The notes: a model not told the origin generated them from the sequence alone. A stretch of DNA of 64,000 bases from Nodosilinea sp. WJT8-NPBG4 (GCA_019359285.1 JAHHHQ010000051.1:62001-126000); one strand, 5' to 3'; shown: positions 45,002 to 56,767, counted from the stretch's first letter. Numbers and translations: made by a program.

Positions 45002-47686
45002 ATGCAGCCAACCGATCCGGAAAAGTTTACCGCCAAAGCTTGGGACGCCATCGTTGAGGCCCAGGATGTGGCTCGCCGCTGCAAACATCAATATATGGAG
45101 GTCGAGCACGTGCTGATCGCACTGCTCGACCAGGAAGAAGATGGGCTGGCCCACAAGATTCTCGACAAGGCCAACCTCGACAGCGACCAAATTCTCGACG
45201 ATTTAGAGAAATTTGCCCAGCGCCAGGCCCGCGTGCGCCCCGGTGCTGACAGCAACCTCTACCTGGGCCAAAGCCTCGATCGCATGCTCGATGGAGCCGA
45301 GGCGGCGCGCCAAACCCTCAAAGACAAATTCATCTCGGTTGAGCACCTGCTGCTGGGTTTTCAGGAAGACGAGCGCATCGGGCGGCGACTGCTGCGGGGC
45401 TTTAACGTTGAAGGACCCGAGCTGATGGCGGCGGTGCAAGCGGTGCGCGGTAGTCAGAAAGTCACCGACCAAAATCCTGAGCAGCAGTACGACGCGCTGG
45501 AGAAATTTGGCATTGACCTCACCCAGCTAGCCCGCGACGGCAAGCTCGACCCCGTAATCGGCCGCGATGACGAGATCCGCCGCGTAATTCAGGTGCTGTC
45601 GCGGCGCACGAAGAATAACCCGGTGGTGATTGGCGAACCGGGGGTGGGCAAGACGGCGATCGCCGAAGCCCTAGCCCAGCGCATCATCAATGGTGAGGTG
45701 CCCGAATCGCTCAAGGGTCGCACGCTGATTTCCCTCGATATTGGCGGGCTAATCGCCGGGGCCAAGTTTCGCGGCGAATTTGAGGAACGGCTGCGGCTGG
45801 TGCTCAAGGAAGTCACCGACTCCGCGGGGCAGGTGGTGCTGTTTATCGATGAGCTGCATACGGTGGTCGGAGCTGGAGCGGGCCAAGGCACCATGGATGC
45901 TAGCAACCTGCTCAAGCCGATGCTGGCACGGGGCGAATTGCGTTGCATTGGAGCCACCACTCTAGACGAGTACCGCAAGCACATCGAGAAAGACGCCGCC
46001 CTAGAGCGTCGCTTTCAGCAGGTGTACGTGGGCCAGCCAAGCGCCGAAGACACCATCTCTATTCTGCGGGGGCTGAAAAAACGCTACGAGTCATACCACG
46101 GCGTCGATATTGCCGACAGTGCCCTGGTGGCGGCGGCAGTGCTCTCTGACCGCTACATTGCCGATCGCTTTTTGCCTGACAAGGCCATCGACCTGGTGGA
46201 CGAAGCCGCTGCCAAGCTCAAAATGGAGATTACCTCCAAGCCCGAGGAGCTGGAGAGCATTGAGCGCCGCCTCATGCAGATCGAAATGGAAAAGCTCTCG
46301 CTAGAGGCCGAAAACGGCTCCATGACCAAGGCCTCGCGCCAGCGCCTCAGCCGCATTGAGCAAGAGATTACCGAACTTCAGGCCAAGCAGCAGTCCTTCA
46401 GCGGTCAGTGGCAGAGCGAAAAGCAGGCCCTCGACGCCATTCACACCCTCAAAGACGAAGAAGACCAAATCCGCCTACAAATTGAGCAGGCCGAACGGGC
46501 CTATGACCTCAACAAGGCCGCCAAACTCAAGTACGACAGTCTGGAGAAGATTCAGCGCGATCGCGAAACCCTAGAGGCCCAGCTAGTCGAAGTGCAGGCC
46601 AAGGGCAACACCCTGCTGCGTGAACAGGTCACCGAAGCTGACATCGCTGAAATTGTTGCTAAGTGGACGGGCATCCCCGTCAACCGGCTAATGGAGTCGG
46701 AGCGGCAAAAGCTGCTCCAGCTCGAAGGCCACCTCCACGAGCGGGTGATCGGTCAGGATGAAGCCGTAGAAGCCGTGGCGGCCGCAATTCGCCGCGCCCG
46801 TGCCGGCATGAACGACCAGGGTCGTCCCCTCGGTTCCTTCCTCTTTATGGGTCCGACCGGGGTAGGCAAAACCGAACTGGCCCGCGCCCTAGCCGAGTTT
46901 CTCTTCGACACTGAAGATGCGCTGATTCGCATCGACATGTCGGAGTACATGGAGAAAAACGCCGTATCGCGGCTGGTAGGAGCCCCTCCTGGCTATGTCG
47001 GCTACGAAGACGGCGGTCAACTCTCCGAGGCGGTGCGTCGCCACCCCTATTCAGTGGTGCTGCTCGACGAGGTAGAGAAAGCGCACCCCGACGTGTTCAA
47101 CATTCTCTTGCAGGTGCTCGACGACGGTCGCATCACCGATTCCCAGGGCCACCGGGTCGACTTTCGCAACACCGTGGTGATCATGACCAGTAACCTGGGC
47201 AGCGACCACATTTTGGAGCTGGCAGGCGACGACGATCGCTACGACGAAATGCGCGTCCAGGTGCTCAAGGCACTGCAAAAGCAGTTTCGCCCCGAGTTTC
47301 TCAACCGGGTGGATGACCTCATCCTCTTCCACTCGCTGCGCAAGAGCGAGCTGCGCAAGATTGTGGCCCTGCAAATTCGGCGGGTGCAGCGCCGATTGGC
47401 CGACCAGACCATTGGATTGGAAATTACCAAACCGGCGATCGACTTTATCGCCGAGAGCGGCTATGACCCGGTGTATGGCGCCCGTCCCCTAAAGCGGGCC
47501 ATTCAGCGGCTACTGGAGAATCCGATCGCCACCAAGATCCTAGAGACCACCTTTACCCAGGGCGCGACCATCACCGTGAACTTGCAGGATGGGAAGCTGG
47601 CGTTTGACCACCGCGAACCCGCTGCATCTGAGATTCCAGCGGCGGTAGAGGATGAAGCCGCCAAGGTAGAGTCGGTGGTGGGTTAG
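45002..47686 (+). CDS. clpB2: ATP-dependent disaggregase ClpB, ClpB2-like
   Basis: 894 residues, the longer cyanobacterial ClpB type. N domain (1-150), Walker A GEPGVGKT, coiled-coil middle domain, second Walker [19 protein letters not shown], and a C-terminal acidic tail ([15 protein letters not shown]) that ClpB1 lacks. The codon matching ClpB1's internal GTG is GTC here, so no short isoform is expected from that site. In Synechococcus ClpB2 is essential and not heat-inducible; the same is presumed but not shown here. Confidence 0.95.
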   Translation: MQPTDPEKFTAKAWDAIVEAQDVARRCKHQYMEVEHVLIALLDQEEDGLAHKILDKANLDSDQILDDLEKFAQRQARVRPGADSNLYLGQSLDRMLDGAEAARQTLKDKFISVEHLLLGFQEDERIGRRLLRGFNVEGPELMAAVQAVRGSQKVTDQNPEQQYDALEKFGIDLTQLARDGKLDPVIGRDDEIRRVIQVLSRRTKNNPVVIGEPGVGKTAIAEALAQRIINGEVPESLKGRTLISLDIGGLIAGAKFRGEFEERLRLVLKEVTDSAGQVVLFIDELHTVVGAGAGQGTMDASNLLKPMLARGELRCIGATTLDEYRKHIEKDAALERRFQQVYVGQPSAEDTISILRGLKKRYESYHGVDIADSALVAAAVLSDRYIADRFLPDKAIDLVDEAAAKLKMEITSKPEELESIERRLMQIEMEKLSLEAENGSMTKASRQRLSRIEQEITELQAKQQSFSGQWQSEKQALDAIHTLKDEEDQIRLQIEQAERAYDLNKAAKLKYDSLEKIQRDRETLEAQLVEVQAKGNTLLREQVTEADIAEIVAKWTGIPVNRLMESERQKLLQLEGHLHERVIGQDEAVEAVAAAIRRARAGMNDQGRPLGSFLFMGPTGVGKTELARALAEFLFDTEDALIRIDMSEYMEKNAVSRLVGAPPGYVGYEDGGQLSEAVRRHPYSVVLLDEVEKAHPDVFNILLQVLDDGRITDSQGHRVDFRNTVVIMTSNLGSDHILELAGDDDRYDEMRVQVLKALQKQFRPEFLNRVDDLILFHSLRKSELRKIVALQIRRVQRRLADQTIGLEITKPAIDFIAESGYDPVYGARPLKRAIQRLLENPIATKILETTFTQGATITVNLQDGKLAFDHREPAASEIPAAVEDEAAKVESVVG

Positions 47687-47750
47687 CTCCTCAACCTGCA
47701 CCCTGAGCAAAGTCATTCAGCTGGGTTCCCTCCGGAGACCTTGCTGGCCA

Positions 47751-48407
47751 CTACTGCTTACGCAGCAGAATTACGTCCTGCCCCAGAATCGTTAACTTTG
47801 CCCGCCAGCGGGCGGCCAACCAATCAAAGGTCTGCACGGAGAAAAAGCAGATATGGGTGCGATCGCTCTTATAGTGCCACCGGGCAAAGGCGGCATCGTC
47901 ACGGGAAAGCTTGGTCATGAGTCCTAAAGTGCCACCGGGTTTAAGGCAGCTCCAAAGGCGATCGAGTTCCATCTGAGGTTGGCGTAGGTGCTCAATGACC
48001 TCAGTGGCGGTAATAAAATCGTACTGACGAGCAAAAACCGTGTCATCGTCAGCGTAGAAGGGGTCGTAGAGGGCAACGCTGTGACCGGCCGCTTCGAGCA
48101 TGACCGAGAGGGTTGGCCCAGGGCCAGAGCCAAAGTCGAGTCCTTGGCTACCGGGGGCTAGACAATCCAGTAAGGGATTTCCCAGGCGGCTCAGAAACCG
48201 ACGGTAGCCCAGGTCTTGAGCGTGGTTTTGGTGCAGGTCGTATTCGGCTTTTTCGGCCTGAAATGGGAGAAAGCTGCCGGGCCGCACAAAGATCAAGTTG
48301 CAGCGATCGCAGCGGTAGTAGGCGCGATGTTGGCGCAGTTCTGGGCGATCGCGGTGGATTTCCTGCCCCTGCCCACTGTGGCACAGTGGGCACCGTTGAC
48401 CGCTCAT
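47751..48407 (-). CDS. SAM-dependent methyltransferase with N-terminal zinc ribbon
   Basis: 218 residues from the ATG at 48407. N-terminal Cys pairs (RCPLCHSG and YRCDRCNLIF) form a probable zinc ribbon. The class I methyltransferase core follows: GLDFGSGPGPTLSVML (motif I), VALYDPFYADD (motif II), FITATEVIEHLRQP, LKPGGTLGLMT. The C-terminal HICFFSVQTFDWLAARW is typical of small methyltransferases acting on metabolites or lipids. Substrate unknown. Confidence 0.85.
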   Translation of the reverse strand: MSGQRCPLCHSGQGQEIHRDRPELRQHRAYYRCDRCNLIFVRPGSFLPFQAEKAEYDLHQNHAQDLGYRRFLSRLGNPLLDCLAPGSQGLDFGSGPGPTLSVMLEAAGHSVALYDPFYADDDTVFARQYDFITATEVIEHLRQPQMELDRLWSCLKPGGTLGLMTKLSRDDAAFARWHYKSDRTHICFFSVQTFDWLAARWRAKLTILGQDVILLRKQ

Positions 48408-48540
48408 GGCCGATCCCAAAGCTCAGCTTTTCCGGTCATGGCCATCGTGCTATCCATTTGTCGGTGCATGCAGCCTAGCACTTCCGTAAGCTACAGCGGA
48501 TGCAGCGGGGATGTTTTTCCCAGCTACGCTACACCAGCGA

Positions 48541-48568
48541 AAAGGGGTGAGCTTGCGCCCACCCCTTT
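48541..48568 (-). terminator. Terminator downstream of chlH
   Basis: AAAGGGGTG-AGC and GCCC-ACCCCTTT form a stem of about 12 bp with one mismatch around TTGC. Read leftward it ends in CCCCTTTTCG. It lies 22 bp after the chlH stop. Confidence 0.6.
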
Positions 48569-48589
48569 CAGTTAGCCCACAGCTAGGGT

Positions 48590-51500
48590 CTATTCCACCC
48601 CTTCAATGCGGTCTTCCACTTCCTGGTAGAGCTCTTGCAGCTTCTCCAGATTTTCGTCGCTGGTTTCCCAGTAGCCCCGTCCGTTCACTTCCAGCAGGGT
48701 TGTCACCATGCGGCGGAAGGAGTTGGGGTTGAGATCCATCAGACGCTTGCACATCTCCGGGTCTTGAATGAAGGTGGTATTGACATCTTCGTAGACCCAG
48801 TTATCGACGGCTCCGGCAGTGGCCGACCAGCCCATGGTATTGACCAGGCGCTTCGACAGCTCGCGCACGCCCTCGTAGCCGTGGGAGAGCATGCCCTCGT
48901 ACCACTTGGGGTTGAGCATCTTGGTGCGGGCATCTAGTCTCACCGTTTCTGACAGGGTGCGCACCTGGGCGTTAGCGGTGGTGGTGTCGGCGATGTAGGC
49001 GGCCGGAGCCTTGCCGTCTTCGCGCAGACTGGCCACCAGCTTGGTGGGGTCAGAGTCGAAGTAGTGCGACACGTCGGTGAGGGAGATCTCCGACGAATCG
49101 AGGTTTTGGAAGGTAGCGTCCGCCGTCTTCAGAGCCGACTCAAACAGGCCTCGGTTGCTGTCCATGACGCCGGGGTTGTCAGAGTTGAAGGCAAAGGACT
49201 TGCGCTTCAGGTACATCTCCTGGAGTTCGGCCTCGTTTTCCCAGGTGCTGTTTTCCACCGCCAGGTTGATGTTGGAGGAATAAGAACCCGAAGCATTGGA
49301 GAAGATGCGGGTAGCGGCTTCACGCAGGCCAATTCCCATTTCTGCCGCCTGCTCTAGGGCGTGCTTGCGGACGAAGTTCATCTCCAGGGGCTCGTCGGCT
49401 TCGGCGGCCATTTTCACGGCGCGATCGAGCAGGGCCATTTGGTTGATGAAGAGATCCCGGAACACCCCAGAGCAGTTGACGACGATGTCGATGCGGGGGC
49501 GGCCCAGTTCTTCGAGGGAGAGCAGCTCCAGTTTATTTACCCGGCCCAGGGAGTCGGGCACAGGCTTAACACCGACAAACCACATCATCTGGGCGAGGGA
49601 TTCGCCGTAGGTTTTGATATTGTCGGTGCCCCAGAGCACGGTAGCGATGGTTTCAGGATAGGCCCCGCCGTTTTCCTGCCGCTGGCGCTCCAGCAGCCTA
49701 TCCACCACAATTTTGGCCGACTGCACAGCGGCAGTGGTAGGGATGGACTGGGGATCGAGGGCGTGGATGTTTTTGCCGGTAGGCAGCACATCGGGGTTGC
49801 GGATCGGGTCGCCGCCGGGACCGGGGAGCAGGTATTCGCCTTCTAGGGCTTGCAGCAGTGCGCCCAGTTCGTTGTCGGCGCAGACCTGCTCCAGGCAGAA
49901 CTCCAGGTATTCCATCAGGGGTTTGATGGCATCGGTGTCGACGTTCTTGTAGCCCGCCTCGTGGAGAGACTTGATCCAGGGTTCTTTGCGGCCAATGTTC
50001 AAGAAATTCAGCCGTGACACCATGGAGACACGCCCTTCGGCGTCGATCTGCTCGTGGACGAGGGCGGCGACAGCGGCACGAACGCCCTGATTGATGTCGT
50101 ACAGGAGTTGAACATCGGCGAGGTGGCCGCGATCGCTATTCCCGTAAATGTCATCAATATCCCGGCCAATGCTCTCGGCGATGATCCGCTGCAGGCTCTT
50201 GATGCCGTCTTCTTCGCGATCGAGGCTGCCGATGTTGACTAGCGTTGCGATCGCCTCCTCAGCTGTAGGTGGCTTGCCCACCACATGCAGACCGCAAGGC
50301 AGCAGGCGCGATTCGATCTCCATCAATTTGATGTAAATCTTGCCCACCAAGTTGTCGCGTTCCTCGTTAGAAAGCTCCCCGGTGTCGCCCTCGGGCAGTG
50401 CCACGTCCCGATCGAGGTTACAGATCCGCGCCGTCTCGATGATGGCGTTGACGATCTGCACCGCTCGTCCGCTCTCTTTGTTTCCCTGGTAAGAACCAAT
50501 GAGTTCGCTCAGCTCCTTCAGGCCCTTATAGAGACCCGCATTCTCAGCGGGGGGCGTCAGGTAGCTGATGGTCTCGGCGTAGCCTCGACGCTTGGCGATC
50601 GTGGCCTCGGAGGGGTTGTTGGCAGCGTAGTAGTAGAGGTTGGGGATGCTGCCGATCAGGTTGTCGGGGTAGCAGGTGCCCGACATGCCCATCTGCTTGC
50701 CGGGCATAAACTCTAGCGAGCCGTGGGTGCCAAAGTGCAGCACCGCATCCGCACCCCAGATTTTGTTCAGGTAGGTGTAGTAAGCGGCAAACCCGTGGTG
50801 GGGGCTGGCGGAGCGGGAGAACAGCAGCCGCATGGGGTCGCCCTCGTAGCCAAAGGTAGGCTGCACACCGATGAACACATTGCCGAAGGCCTTGCCGTAA
50901 ACCAGCATGTTCTCGCCGTCGGTGTTGAGGTTGCCCGGCGGTGGCCCCCAGTTTTCTTCCAGGCGCTCGGAGTAGGGGGTGAGGGCTTGGTACTCACGCA
51001 CCGGCATGCGGTAGGCGATATTTAGCTCGGGGCTGTTGTACTGGGCCTGAGCGTCATGGATGACTTCCTGGAGCAGAGCTTGGGGCGACTCGGGCAGATC
51101 CTGCACGTCGTAGCCGTTCTGCTTCATTGCCTCTAGCACTTTATAGATGGAGCCGAATACGTCCAAGTAGGCGGCGGTACCCACATTGCCCTTGTCGGGG
51201 GGGAAGCTGAAGACGGTGATGGCCAGCTTTTTGTCGAGCTTGGGCTTGCGGCGCAGGTTGGCCCACTTCATCGCCCGCTGGGTGATAGATTCAATCCGAT
51301 CCTGAAGCGAAATCGCCCGTCCGGTCAGACCGTCGCGGCCCGATAGCACAATCGGCTCGATCGCCCCATCCAGCTCAGGGATCGCCATTTGCAGCGCCAC
51401 CTGAATTGGGTGCAGGCCCAGGTCGCTGTCTTCCCACTCCTCGGTGGTTTGAAAGACTAGGGGCAGCGCCACCATGTAGGGGCGGTTGAGGCGCTTGAGG

Positions 51501-52588
51501 GTTTCGATCGCCTTGGGGTGGTCCTGCCGGGCTGGGCCGCCCACCAGGGCAAAGCCGGTGAGAGAAACCACGGCATCAACAATGGTTTTGGTGTTGTCTA
51601 CCGGGTCAAAGAAGTAGGCATTCACGGGCTTAGAAAAATCTAGACCGCCCGCAAACACGGGAATCACCTTCGCGCCCAGGTACTCAAACTCCTGCACCAT
51701 GGCCACATAGTGGGCCTCGTCACCAGTCACTAGGTGGGTGCGCTGGAGCACCAGACCGATGGTGGGTGCAAGGGGATCCTTGAGATCCTCAGAAATGTCG
51801 CGGCGGGAGGCGTGCCAGTTGAGGTACTCCTTAAGGTCCTCAAACATGTGCGGCGCCATGGGGTGCCAAATGCCCATGTCGGGATAAGTGACGGGCTCCT
51901 GGTAGTCCAGGCTTTCGGGTTGGGGCGCACCCTCGATCTGGCTGTCGGTGATCACGTAGCGATCGGCCAGCATGAGAAAGAAGTTTTCCAGGTTCTCGGG
52001 GGAACCGCCCAGCCAATACTGGAAGCTGAGCATGAAGTTGCGCGCATCCTGGGCCTTCTCGACCGGCAGGTACTTAAGCACCGTGGGTAGGGTGCGCAGC
52101 AGCTTCAGCATCGCATCCTGGAAGCCCGCCCCAGACTTCTCCTTCCGCTTCTTCATGAAGGAGGCGATCATGCTCTTCGACTGGCCAAGCTGGGCCATGG
52201 AGAAGCTGCCCATCTTATTGAGGCGCATCACCTGGGGCATGGAAGGGAAGCACACCGCCACATCGAGGCCGTCGCGTAGGGGGGCAACCGCTTCAACGAC
52301 CTTGTCGGCCAAGTCTTCGATAAAGATCAGCGAGGCGATAAATACGTTAGCTTCGGCCACATCCTGCTTGAACGCCGCATAGTTGTTGGCGTCGCGCAGT
52401 TCTTCAATCAGGTAGCCGTTGACTTCGAAGGCCACTTGAGAGTTGTTGGCGTTGATCGACCGGATGGCCGAGGATAAAGAGCTCTGGTATTGAGGCTCTA
52501 GAACCACATAGACCACCTTAACCAGACGCCGCCCGCTGAGGTCATCGGGGGCAATGTGGCGAACAGTGGGCTTGACGTGGGTGAACAT
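48590..52588 (-). CDS. chlH: Magnesium chelatase subunit H
   Basis: 1332 residues, full length for ChlH. It binds protoporphyrin IX and, with the ATPase subunits ChlI and ChlD, inserts Mg2+, committing the pigment to chlorophyll. The start [20 protein letters not shown] is preceded by AAAGGAG. Family marks include [39 protein letters not shown] and [20 protein letters not shown]. It is monocistronic. No ChlI or ChlD gene is in the window. Confidence 0.98.
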   Translation of the reverse strand: MFTHVKPTVRHIAPDDLSGRRLVKVVYVVLEPQYQSSLSSAIRSINANNSQVAFEVNGYLIEELRDANNYAAFKQDVAEANVFIASLIFIEDLADKVVEAVAPLRDGLDVAVCFPSMPQVMRLNKMGSFSMAQLGQSKSMIASFMKKRKEKSGAGFQDAMLKLLRTLPTVLKYLPVEKAQDARNFMLSFQYWLGGSPENLENFFLMLADRYVITDSQIEGAPQPESLDYQEPVTYPDMGIWHPMAPHMFEDLKEYLNWHASRRDISEDLKDPLAPTIGLVLQRTHLVTGDEAHYVAMVQEFEYLGAKVIPVFAGGLDFSKPVNAYFFDPVDNTKTIVDAVVSLTGFALVGGPARQDHPKAIETLKRLNRPYMVALPLVFQTTEEWEDSDLGLHPIQVALQMAIPELDGAIEPIVLSGRDGLTGRAISLQDRIESITQRAMKWANLRRKPKLDKKLAITVFSFPPDKGNVGTAAYLDVFGSIYKVLEAMKQNGYDVQDLPESPQALLQEVIHDAQAQYNSPELNIAYRMPVREYQALTPYSERLEENWGPPPGNLNTDGENMLVYGKAFGNVFIGVQPTFGYEGDPMRLLFSRSASPHHGFAAYYTYLNKIWGADAVLHFGTHGSLEFMPGKQMGMSGTCYPDNLIGSIPNLYYYAANNPSEATIAKRRGYAETISYLTPPAENAGLYKGLKELSELIGSYQGNKESGRAVQIVNAIIETARICNLDRDVALPEGDTGELSNEERDNLVGKIYIKLMEIESRLLPCGLHVVGKPPTAEEAIATLVNIGSLDREEDGIKSLQRIIAESIGRDIDDIYGNSDRGHLADVQLLYDINQGVRAAVAALVHEQIDAEGRVSMVSRLNFLNIGRKEPWIKSLHEAGYKNVDTDAIKPLMEYLEFCLEQVCADNELGALLQALEGEYLLPGPGGDPIRNPDVLPTGKNIHALDPQSIPTTAAVQSAKIVVDRLLERQRQENGGAYPETIATVLWGTDNIKTYGESLAQMMWFVGVKPVPDSLGRVNKLELLSLEELGRPRIDIVVNCSGVFRDLFINQMALLDRAVKMAAEADEPLEMNFVRKHALEQAAEMGIGLREAATRIFSNASGSYSSNINLAVENSTWENEAELQEMYLKRKSFAFNSDNPGVMDSNRGLFESALKTADATFQNLDSSEISLTDVSHYFDSDPTKLVASLREDGKAPAAYIADTTTANAQVRTLSETVRLDARTKMLNPKWYEGMLSHGYEGVRELSKRLVNTMGWSATAGAVDNWVYEDVNTTFIQDPEMCKRLMDLNPNSFRRMVTTLLEVNGRGYWETSDENLEKLQELYQEVEDRIEGVE

Positions 52589-52979
52589 GCAGTAAAACTC
52601 CTTTCGTGGCTTTGGCTAAGGCTGGGGGCTGCTACGGCTGCCGAATCGAGTCACAGCGATTGAGGCGGGCCGCAGAAAGGCTTCATCAAACTCTACAGGA
52701 AATATTTCGTAACGAAAGCAAAATCAAAGGCGCCTTTCATGTTTGTATCAGAAATCCTTGCTAGATAAGGCTTAGGGCGTTTAGGTGACACAATTTGAAA
52801 TAAATCAACCTAGGCTTTGTTAACAAAATTTACAGTACGGCGGGATCACTCCTCTCATTTTCGTAACAAAGTGTTAATTAAACGCTGGGGAAGGAAATAT
52901 AGCTTGCTCACTCAGCCCTTGACTCTACAGCGGGCTGGAATGTGTAGGCTTAAACCATCAGGCATTTGGGAGACGAACT
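52589..52979. promoter_or_regulatory. Divergent control region of chlH and the DUF305 gene
   Basis: 391 bp without a gene. On the DUF305 side TTGACT (52919-52924) and TAGGCT (52945-52950) are 20 bp apart. The dyad CTACA-N13-TGTAG (52925-52947) fills the spacer, a layout like MerR/CueR-type metal-responsive promoters. This is inference; no regulator gene is adjacent. Confidence 0.4.
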
Positions 52980-53633
52980 ATGCGATTGAGACAGCCTTTA
53001 GCGACGATGCTAGCCCTGGCTACCCTAGTACCGATAGCCTCCTGCGGCGCTAGCAATATGGAAGCCATGCACGAAGGCCATGCCACTGGAGACAGGGCTG
53101 AGGAACAGATAATGCACAGCGGTCACGGGATGGAGCTGGGCCCTGCCGACGCCACCTACGACCTGCGCTTTATCGACGGCATGATTCCCCACCATGAAGG
53201 GGCCTTAGTCATGGCTGAAGCGGCGCTGGAGAACTCCCAGCGACCCGAAATTCGCCAGTTGGCCGAAGACATTATTGCGGCCCAGCAGGTGGAGATTGCT
53301 CAGATGCAGGATTGGCGGGCGGCCTGGTACCCCGATGCCCCCGCTGAGCCGATGATGTACCACGCCGAAATGAAGCACGACATGGCCATGAGCGAAGAGA
53401 TGATCTCAGCCATGCGGATGGATATGGATCTCGGTGGAGCCGACGAGGAGTTTGACCTGCGCTTCATCAACGCGATGATTCCGCACCACGAGGGAGCTGT
53501 GGCGATGGCGGAGGATTTGAAGGAAAAGAGTCAGCGTCCTGAACTTCTCGCCTTAGCCGACGAGATCATTACCTCTCAGCAGGCTGAGATCGATCAAATG
53601 ACGCAGTGGCGGCAAGAGTGGTACCGGCAATAA
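52980..53633 (+). CDS. DUF305 lipoprotein with two repeats
   Basis: 217 residues. Signal peptide with lipobox PIASC (Cys22). Two DUF305 units follow: YDLRFIDGMIPHHEGALVMA and FDLRFINAMIPHHEGAVAMA, each with the HHxxA metal-ligand-like pair. Met/His-rich stretches (NMEAMHEGHATG, MHSGHGMELG, MYHAEMKHDMAM) suggest copper or other soft-metal binding. DUF305 proteins often lie near copper-handling genes. Location is periplasmic or membrane-anchored. Confidence 0.88.
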   Translation: MRLRQPLATMLALATLVPIASCGASNMEAMHEGHATGDRAEEQIMHSGHGMELGPADATYDLRFIDGMIPHHEGALVMAEAALENSQRPEIRQLAEDIIAAQQVEIAQMQDWRAAWYPDAPAEPMMYHAEMKHDMAMSEEMISAMRMDMDLGGADEEFDLRFINAMIPHHEGAVAMAEDLKEKSQRPELLALADEIITSQQAEIDQMTQWRQEWYRQ

Positions 53634-53639
53634 CTCAAA

Positions 53640-53671
53640 AGCGCGCCCCCGGATTGATCCAGGGGCGCGCT
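53640..53671 (+). terminator. Terminator hairpin after the DUF305 gene
   Basis: AGCGCGCCCCCGGA and TCCAGGGGCGCGCT pair with one mismatch around TTGA, ending within 45 bp of the stop codon. It lacks a T run and also faces the convergent TPR gene. Confidence 0.6.
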
Positions 53672-53714
53672 CGCGCAACGTTCTGGGGAACAAGGGTTTA
53701 CCCCATCGACCTAA

Positions 53715-54131
53715 CTACTCAAGCCACTGCTTAACGCGTGACAGGCTCTTCCAGTCGGGCTTGCGAACCAGACCGTCATTGATGCTGTCCATGACTTCCT
53801 GTTTCAGGTCGTCGGCGACGGTCATAACTTGGCCGGCGATTTCGACATGCTCGCGCACGCCGGGCTTACCCGAGTCGAGCATGGCCACCGCTAGGTTCAC
53901 CCGCCCTTGAGGGTCTTGAGGGTTGAGCTTGACCGCTTTTTGGGCGGCTTTGAGGCCGGCGTTGGGCTTGTCGGTCAGCAGGTAGAGCCAGGCCAGGCAG
54001 GCCCAGGCGGAGGCACTCTTGGGAGCGCGATCGCACACCTCTTTAAATACGGGAATCAGCTCAGCGGGATCTTCGCCCTTTTTGTAACGCTCGATGCCCT
54101 CATCGAACAGGGTTTCTACGGTTTGAGTCAT
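53715..54131 (-). CDS. Small TPR protein
   Basis: 138 residues, soluble. Three TPR-like helix pairs (ETLFDEGIERYKKGEDPAEL, SASAWACLAWLYLLTDKPNA, DPQGRVNLAVAMLDSGKPGV). It probably binds a partner protein; no partner can be named. It lies 63 bp downstream of the IscA/SufA-type gene on the same strand, so the two may be cotranscribed. Confidence 0.75.
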   Translation of the reverse strand: MTQTVETLFDEGIERYKKGEDPAELIPVFKEVCDRAPKSASAWACLAWLYLLTDKPNAGLKAAQKAVKLNPQDPQGRVNLAVAMLDSGKPGVREHVEIAGQVMTVADDLKQEVMDSINDGLVRKPDWKSLSRVKQWLE

Positions 54132-54193
54132 AGTCTATGAACTATCTAAAGCGATATCCAGCAAAGCACAGATTGTAGCCCCGTAGGGTGTCC

Positions 54194-54550
54194 CTACGCC
54201 CCGAAGGACTTACCGCAGCCGCAGGTCTGGACGGCGTTGGGGTTGGTGAACTGGAAACCACCGCCGATCAGCGCGTCGCTGTAGTCGAGCATGAGCCCGT
54301 AGAGGTACAGCAAGCTTTTTTTGTCGCAGATCACGCGAAAGCCTTCATAGTCATAGACTTCGTCGTGCTCGTTGATGTTGGTAGGGTCTTCAAAATCCAT
54401 GGTGTAGGACATGCCAGAGCAGCCGCCTTGGCGCACCCCTACTCGCAGGCAGAGCTCTTTGTTGCCCTGGGACTGCTGGAGAGCCTTGACGTGCCGCAGG
54501 GCCGTTTCCGACATCAAAATACCTTGGGTTTGTTCGGTGGCTTGAGCCAT
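54194..54550 (-). CDS. A-type Fe-S carrier (IscA/SufA family)
   Basis: 118 residues. The three cluster-ligating cysteines are Cys44 (GGCSGMSY), Cys110 and Cys112 (TCGCGKSF). A-type carriers receive clusters from the SufBCD scaffold and pass them to targets such as photosystem I. It is unlinked to the suf operon here, about 26 kb away. Start ATG at 54550. Confidence 0.92.
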   Translation of the reverse strand: MAQATEQTQGILMSETALRHVKALQQSQGNKELCLRVGVRQGGCSGMSYTMDFEDPTNINEHDEVYDYEGFRVICDKKSLLYLYGLMLDYSDALIGGGFQFTNPNAVQTCGCGKSFGA

Positions 54551-54891
54551 TTCAACCTTTCGATGTAAGTACAGCTTCTACCATCATAAACAGAGTCACC
54601 CCAACCGCAGCCAGAGCAGCCTAAATTGTTTTGAAATCTAACACTTTCGTCGTCTAGGCTTAGCTGATACCGTCAAGAATTTCTATAGTTTATAGCAGTC
54701 GCTCTGGGCTCTCCCTGCCCAAGGAGGGATGCTGGCTAAGGTGCAGTATCTCAACTTAGGGGACTGTACCGAAGGGCACGCGGCTGAGTTGCTGTGGGCA
54801 GTTGATGATTAAACTTGGCTATGCTGACCAAAGCTGTGCCCAAGCCAGCGGTCGCCTAACCATTTGTTCCATCTGTCGTTATCGTTAGCCC
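54551..54891. other. Intergenic region, no gene seen
   Basis: 341 bp between divergent genes, AT-rich in its left half. It holds both promoters. No hairpin or open frame stands out. Confidence 0.4.
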
Positions 54892-56568
54892 ATGACTCGA
54901 TTGAACCGCATTACCATCGATCGCCTGAAGCGGCTGCCCCGTGTAGCCAGCGTATGGGAGGGCGATCGCCGTTCGGTGGGCGGTTTGATGGATGACGACG
55001 GCGGCCTGCGCCAGCGCCATACTGAGACCAGCGACTGCATTCTGTGGGTTGACAGCAGCCACGGCGCGGTGCGAGGGCTGACCATTGTGCCCACCACCTG
55101 CGGCTATGAGCCAGTGGTGCGCACGCTGTTGCAGGCAATTGAGTCGCCCCAAGGCAACCTGGCCCCGGCCAGGCCGCACAAAATTGTAGTCAGCGATCGC
55201 GAAATTCAGTTTTACCTGCGGGGGGCGCTCCAGGGGCTTGATATTGCCATCGACTACGCCCCCGAGCTGCCCCTGATCGACGAGCTGTTCAACGCCCTCC
55301 AGCAGTCGGCTGAGATGACCGAGGCCGAGCTACCCCCTCGCTATGCCGAGGCCATGATCGACAAGGCCATGGAGATTTGGGAACTCGCTCCCTGGAACAC
55401 CCTCAACGAGCAGCAGGTGCTAGCCGTTGAGCTAAACACCTGGGAGCTCGACACCCTCTACGTGTCAATGCTGGGCATGGGGGGCGTGGAGTATGGCCTG
55501 CTGATGTATCGCTCCCTCGACTCGCTCAAGCAATTTCGCCAGCGGGTGCTGATGGGGCAGCAGTCGCCTAAACAGATGCAGGAAGCTTTTTTAGAGCAAG
55601 ACTGCCTGTTTCTCAACTTTGAGCTGTTTGACGACGAACCTTTCCCCAACATGCCCCAGCCTGTGAGCTGGCTGGCCTCGGCTCCAGAGGCAGTGCAGCC
55701 CGACTTCGGCAGCATTCACCCCCTAGAGGGCATGCGCAGCCAGCTCGCCGACGAGGAAGGAGCCACGTTTTTGGTGGTGCTGGAGGCGCTCCAGCGCTTT
55801 ATCACTCGCTACCGGGCCCAGCTCGAAAAGCCTCCCCTCAAGGCGCTCCAGAGTAGCTATAAAATTCCTAACCCCGAAAAAAATGGCGGCGCGTCGCCGC
55901 TGAAGGTGACCGTTAAGACCTTGCCCGAAGTGACCGCAGAGCTGGCAGCCGACGCCGATGATGTCCTCGACGACGGCCCCGAGGGCCTGGTCAATTTTCC
56001 GGTGCTGCGCGACGACTATGTGCCCGAGGGGGCGATCATCATCCTCACCCAGTTTCAGCAGCAGGTGCTCAACGATCTGCGCCATGACTCGGCGATCGCC
56101 TTTCAGGGCCTAGAGGGCAAATGGACGCACAATGGCACCGCCAACTCCCCCGATCTGCCGGTGGTGCTGATTCAAACCTCGCGCCCCAAGGCCAAAACCT
56201 TAATCCAGCAGTTGCAAGAGGCCCAGGGCGTGCAGGCCGTGTGCTTTAACCCCGGCAGCGACCCCTTTAGCGGTGAGGCCTTTGAGCTAGGCATGCTGCA
56301 GACCGGCGATGGCGAGCTGCACCTGTTCGCCGAATACGAAACCAATGGCAGCACTGATCGCCACCTGCTGGAGCGCTGGAATAGCTGGCAGCGGGAGTGT
56401 AATGGGACCTGTGCGGTGATTATTGCCAGCGGCATTACCGGCAGCAGCAAGGGCAAACCCAGCGTGAAGGATATTTTAGGTGTGTTTGAAGCCCGCTGTA
56501 AGACACCGAAGGATTTGCACCTGCCGCCGCTGATGTTGCAGTACGCGTCGGAGTGGGAGTTGGACTAG
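54892..56568 (+). CDS. Conserved cyanobacterial protein, probable DUF6930
   Basis: 558 residues, soluble. N-terminal half contains DCILWVDSSHGAVRGLTIVP, KIVVSDREIQFYLRGALQGL and ELNTWELDTLYVSMLGMGGV, which I associate with DUF6930. The C-terminal half ends in a separate domain (GKWTHNGTANSPDLPVVLIQ, VIIASGITGSSKGKPSVKDI). No catalytic motif is recognised. Length fits a two-domain protein. It is monocistronic. Confidence 0.65.
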   Translation: MTRLNRITIDRLKRLPRVASVWEGDRRSVGGLMDDDGGLRQRHTETSDCILWVDSSHGAVRGLTIVPTTCGYEPVVRTLLQAIESPQGNLAPARPHKIVVSDREIQFYLRGALQGLDIAIDYAPELPLIDELFNALQQSAEMTEAELPPRYAEAMIDKAMEIWELAPWNTLNEQQVLAVELNTWELDTLYVSMLGMGGVEYGLLMYRSLDSLKQFRQRVLMGQQSPKQMQEAFLEQDCLFLNFELFDDEPFPNMPQPVSWLASAPEAVQPDFGSIHPLEGMRSQLADEEGATFLVVLEALQRFITRYRAQLEKPPLKALQSSYKIPNPEKNGGASPLKVTVKTLPEVTAELAADADDVLDDGPEGLVNFPVLRDDYVPEGAIIILTQFQQQVLNDLRHDSAIAFQGLEGKWTHNGTANSPDLPVVLIQTSRPKAKTLIQQLQEAQGVQAVCFNPGSDPFSGEAFELGMLQTGDGELHLFAEYETNGSTDRHLLERWNSWQRECNGTCAVIIASGITGSSKGKPSVKDILGVFEARCKTPKDLHLPPLMLQYASEWELD

Positions 56569-56569
56569 G

Positions 56570-56670
56570 GAAGGGTTAAGGGGTGGATGGGTAGAGGGTG
56601 GATGGGTGGGATAAGGAAATGTCCACCGCTGACTCACGATGTTTGGGTCGTAGGGTGGGCATTGCCCACC
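56570..56670. repeat. Purine-rich tract and GGTGGGC hairpin
   Basis: GGGTGGATGGGTAGAGGGTG and similar purine DNA follows the stop of the preceding gene. GTAGGGTGGGCATTGCCCACC lies at 56650-56670, the same element as in the sufB-sufC gap. Confidence 0.7.
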
Positions 56671-56767
56671 ATTGCGCTGGTTTCCACATTTGGAAAAATC
56701 GCATTGCCGATCGCACGTTGGTTTAAACCAAACTTGCTATGTTGAGACCATTCTGGCGGAGAGGGCT

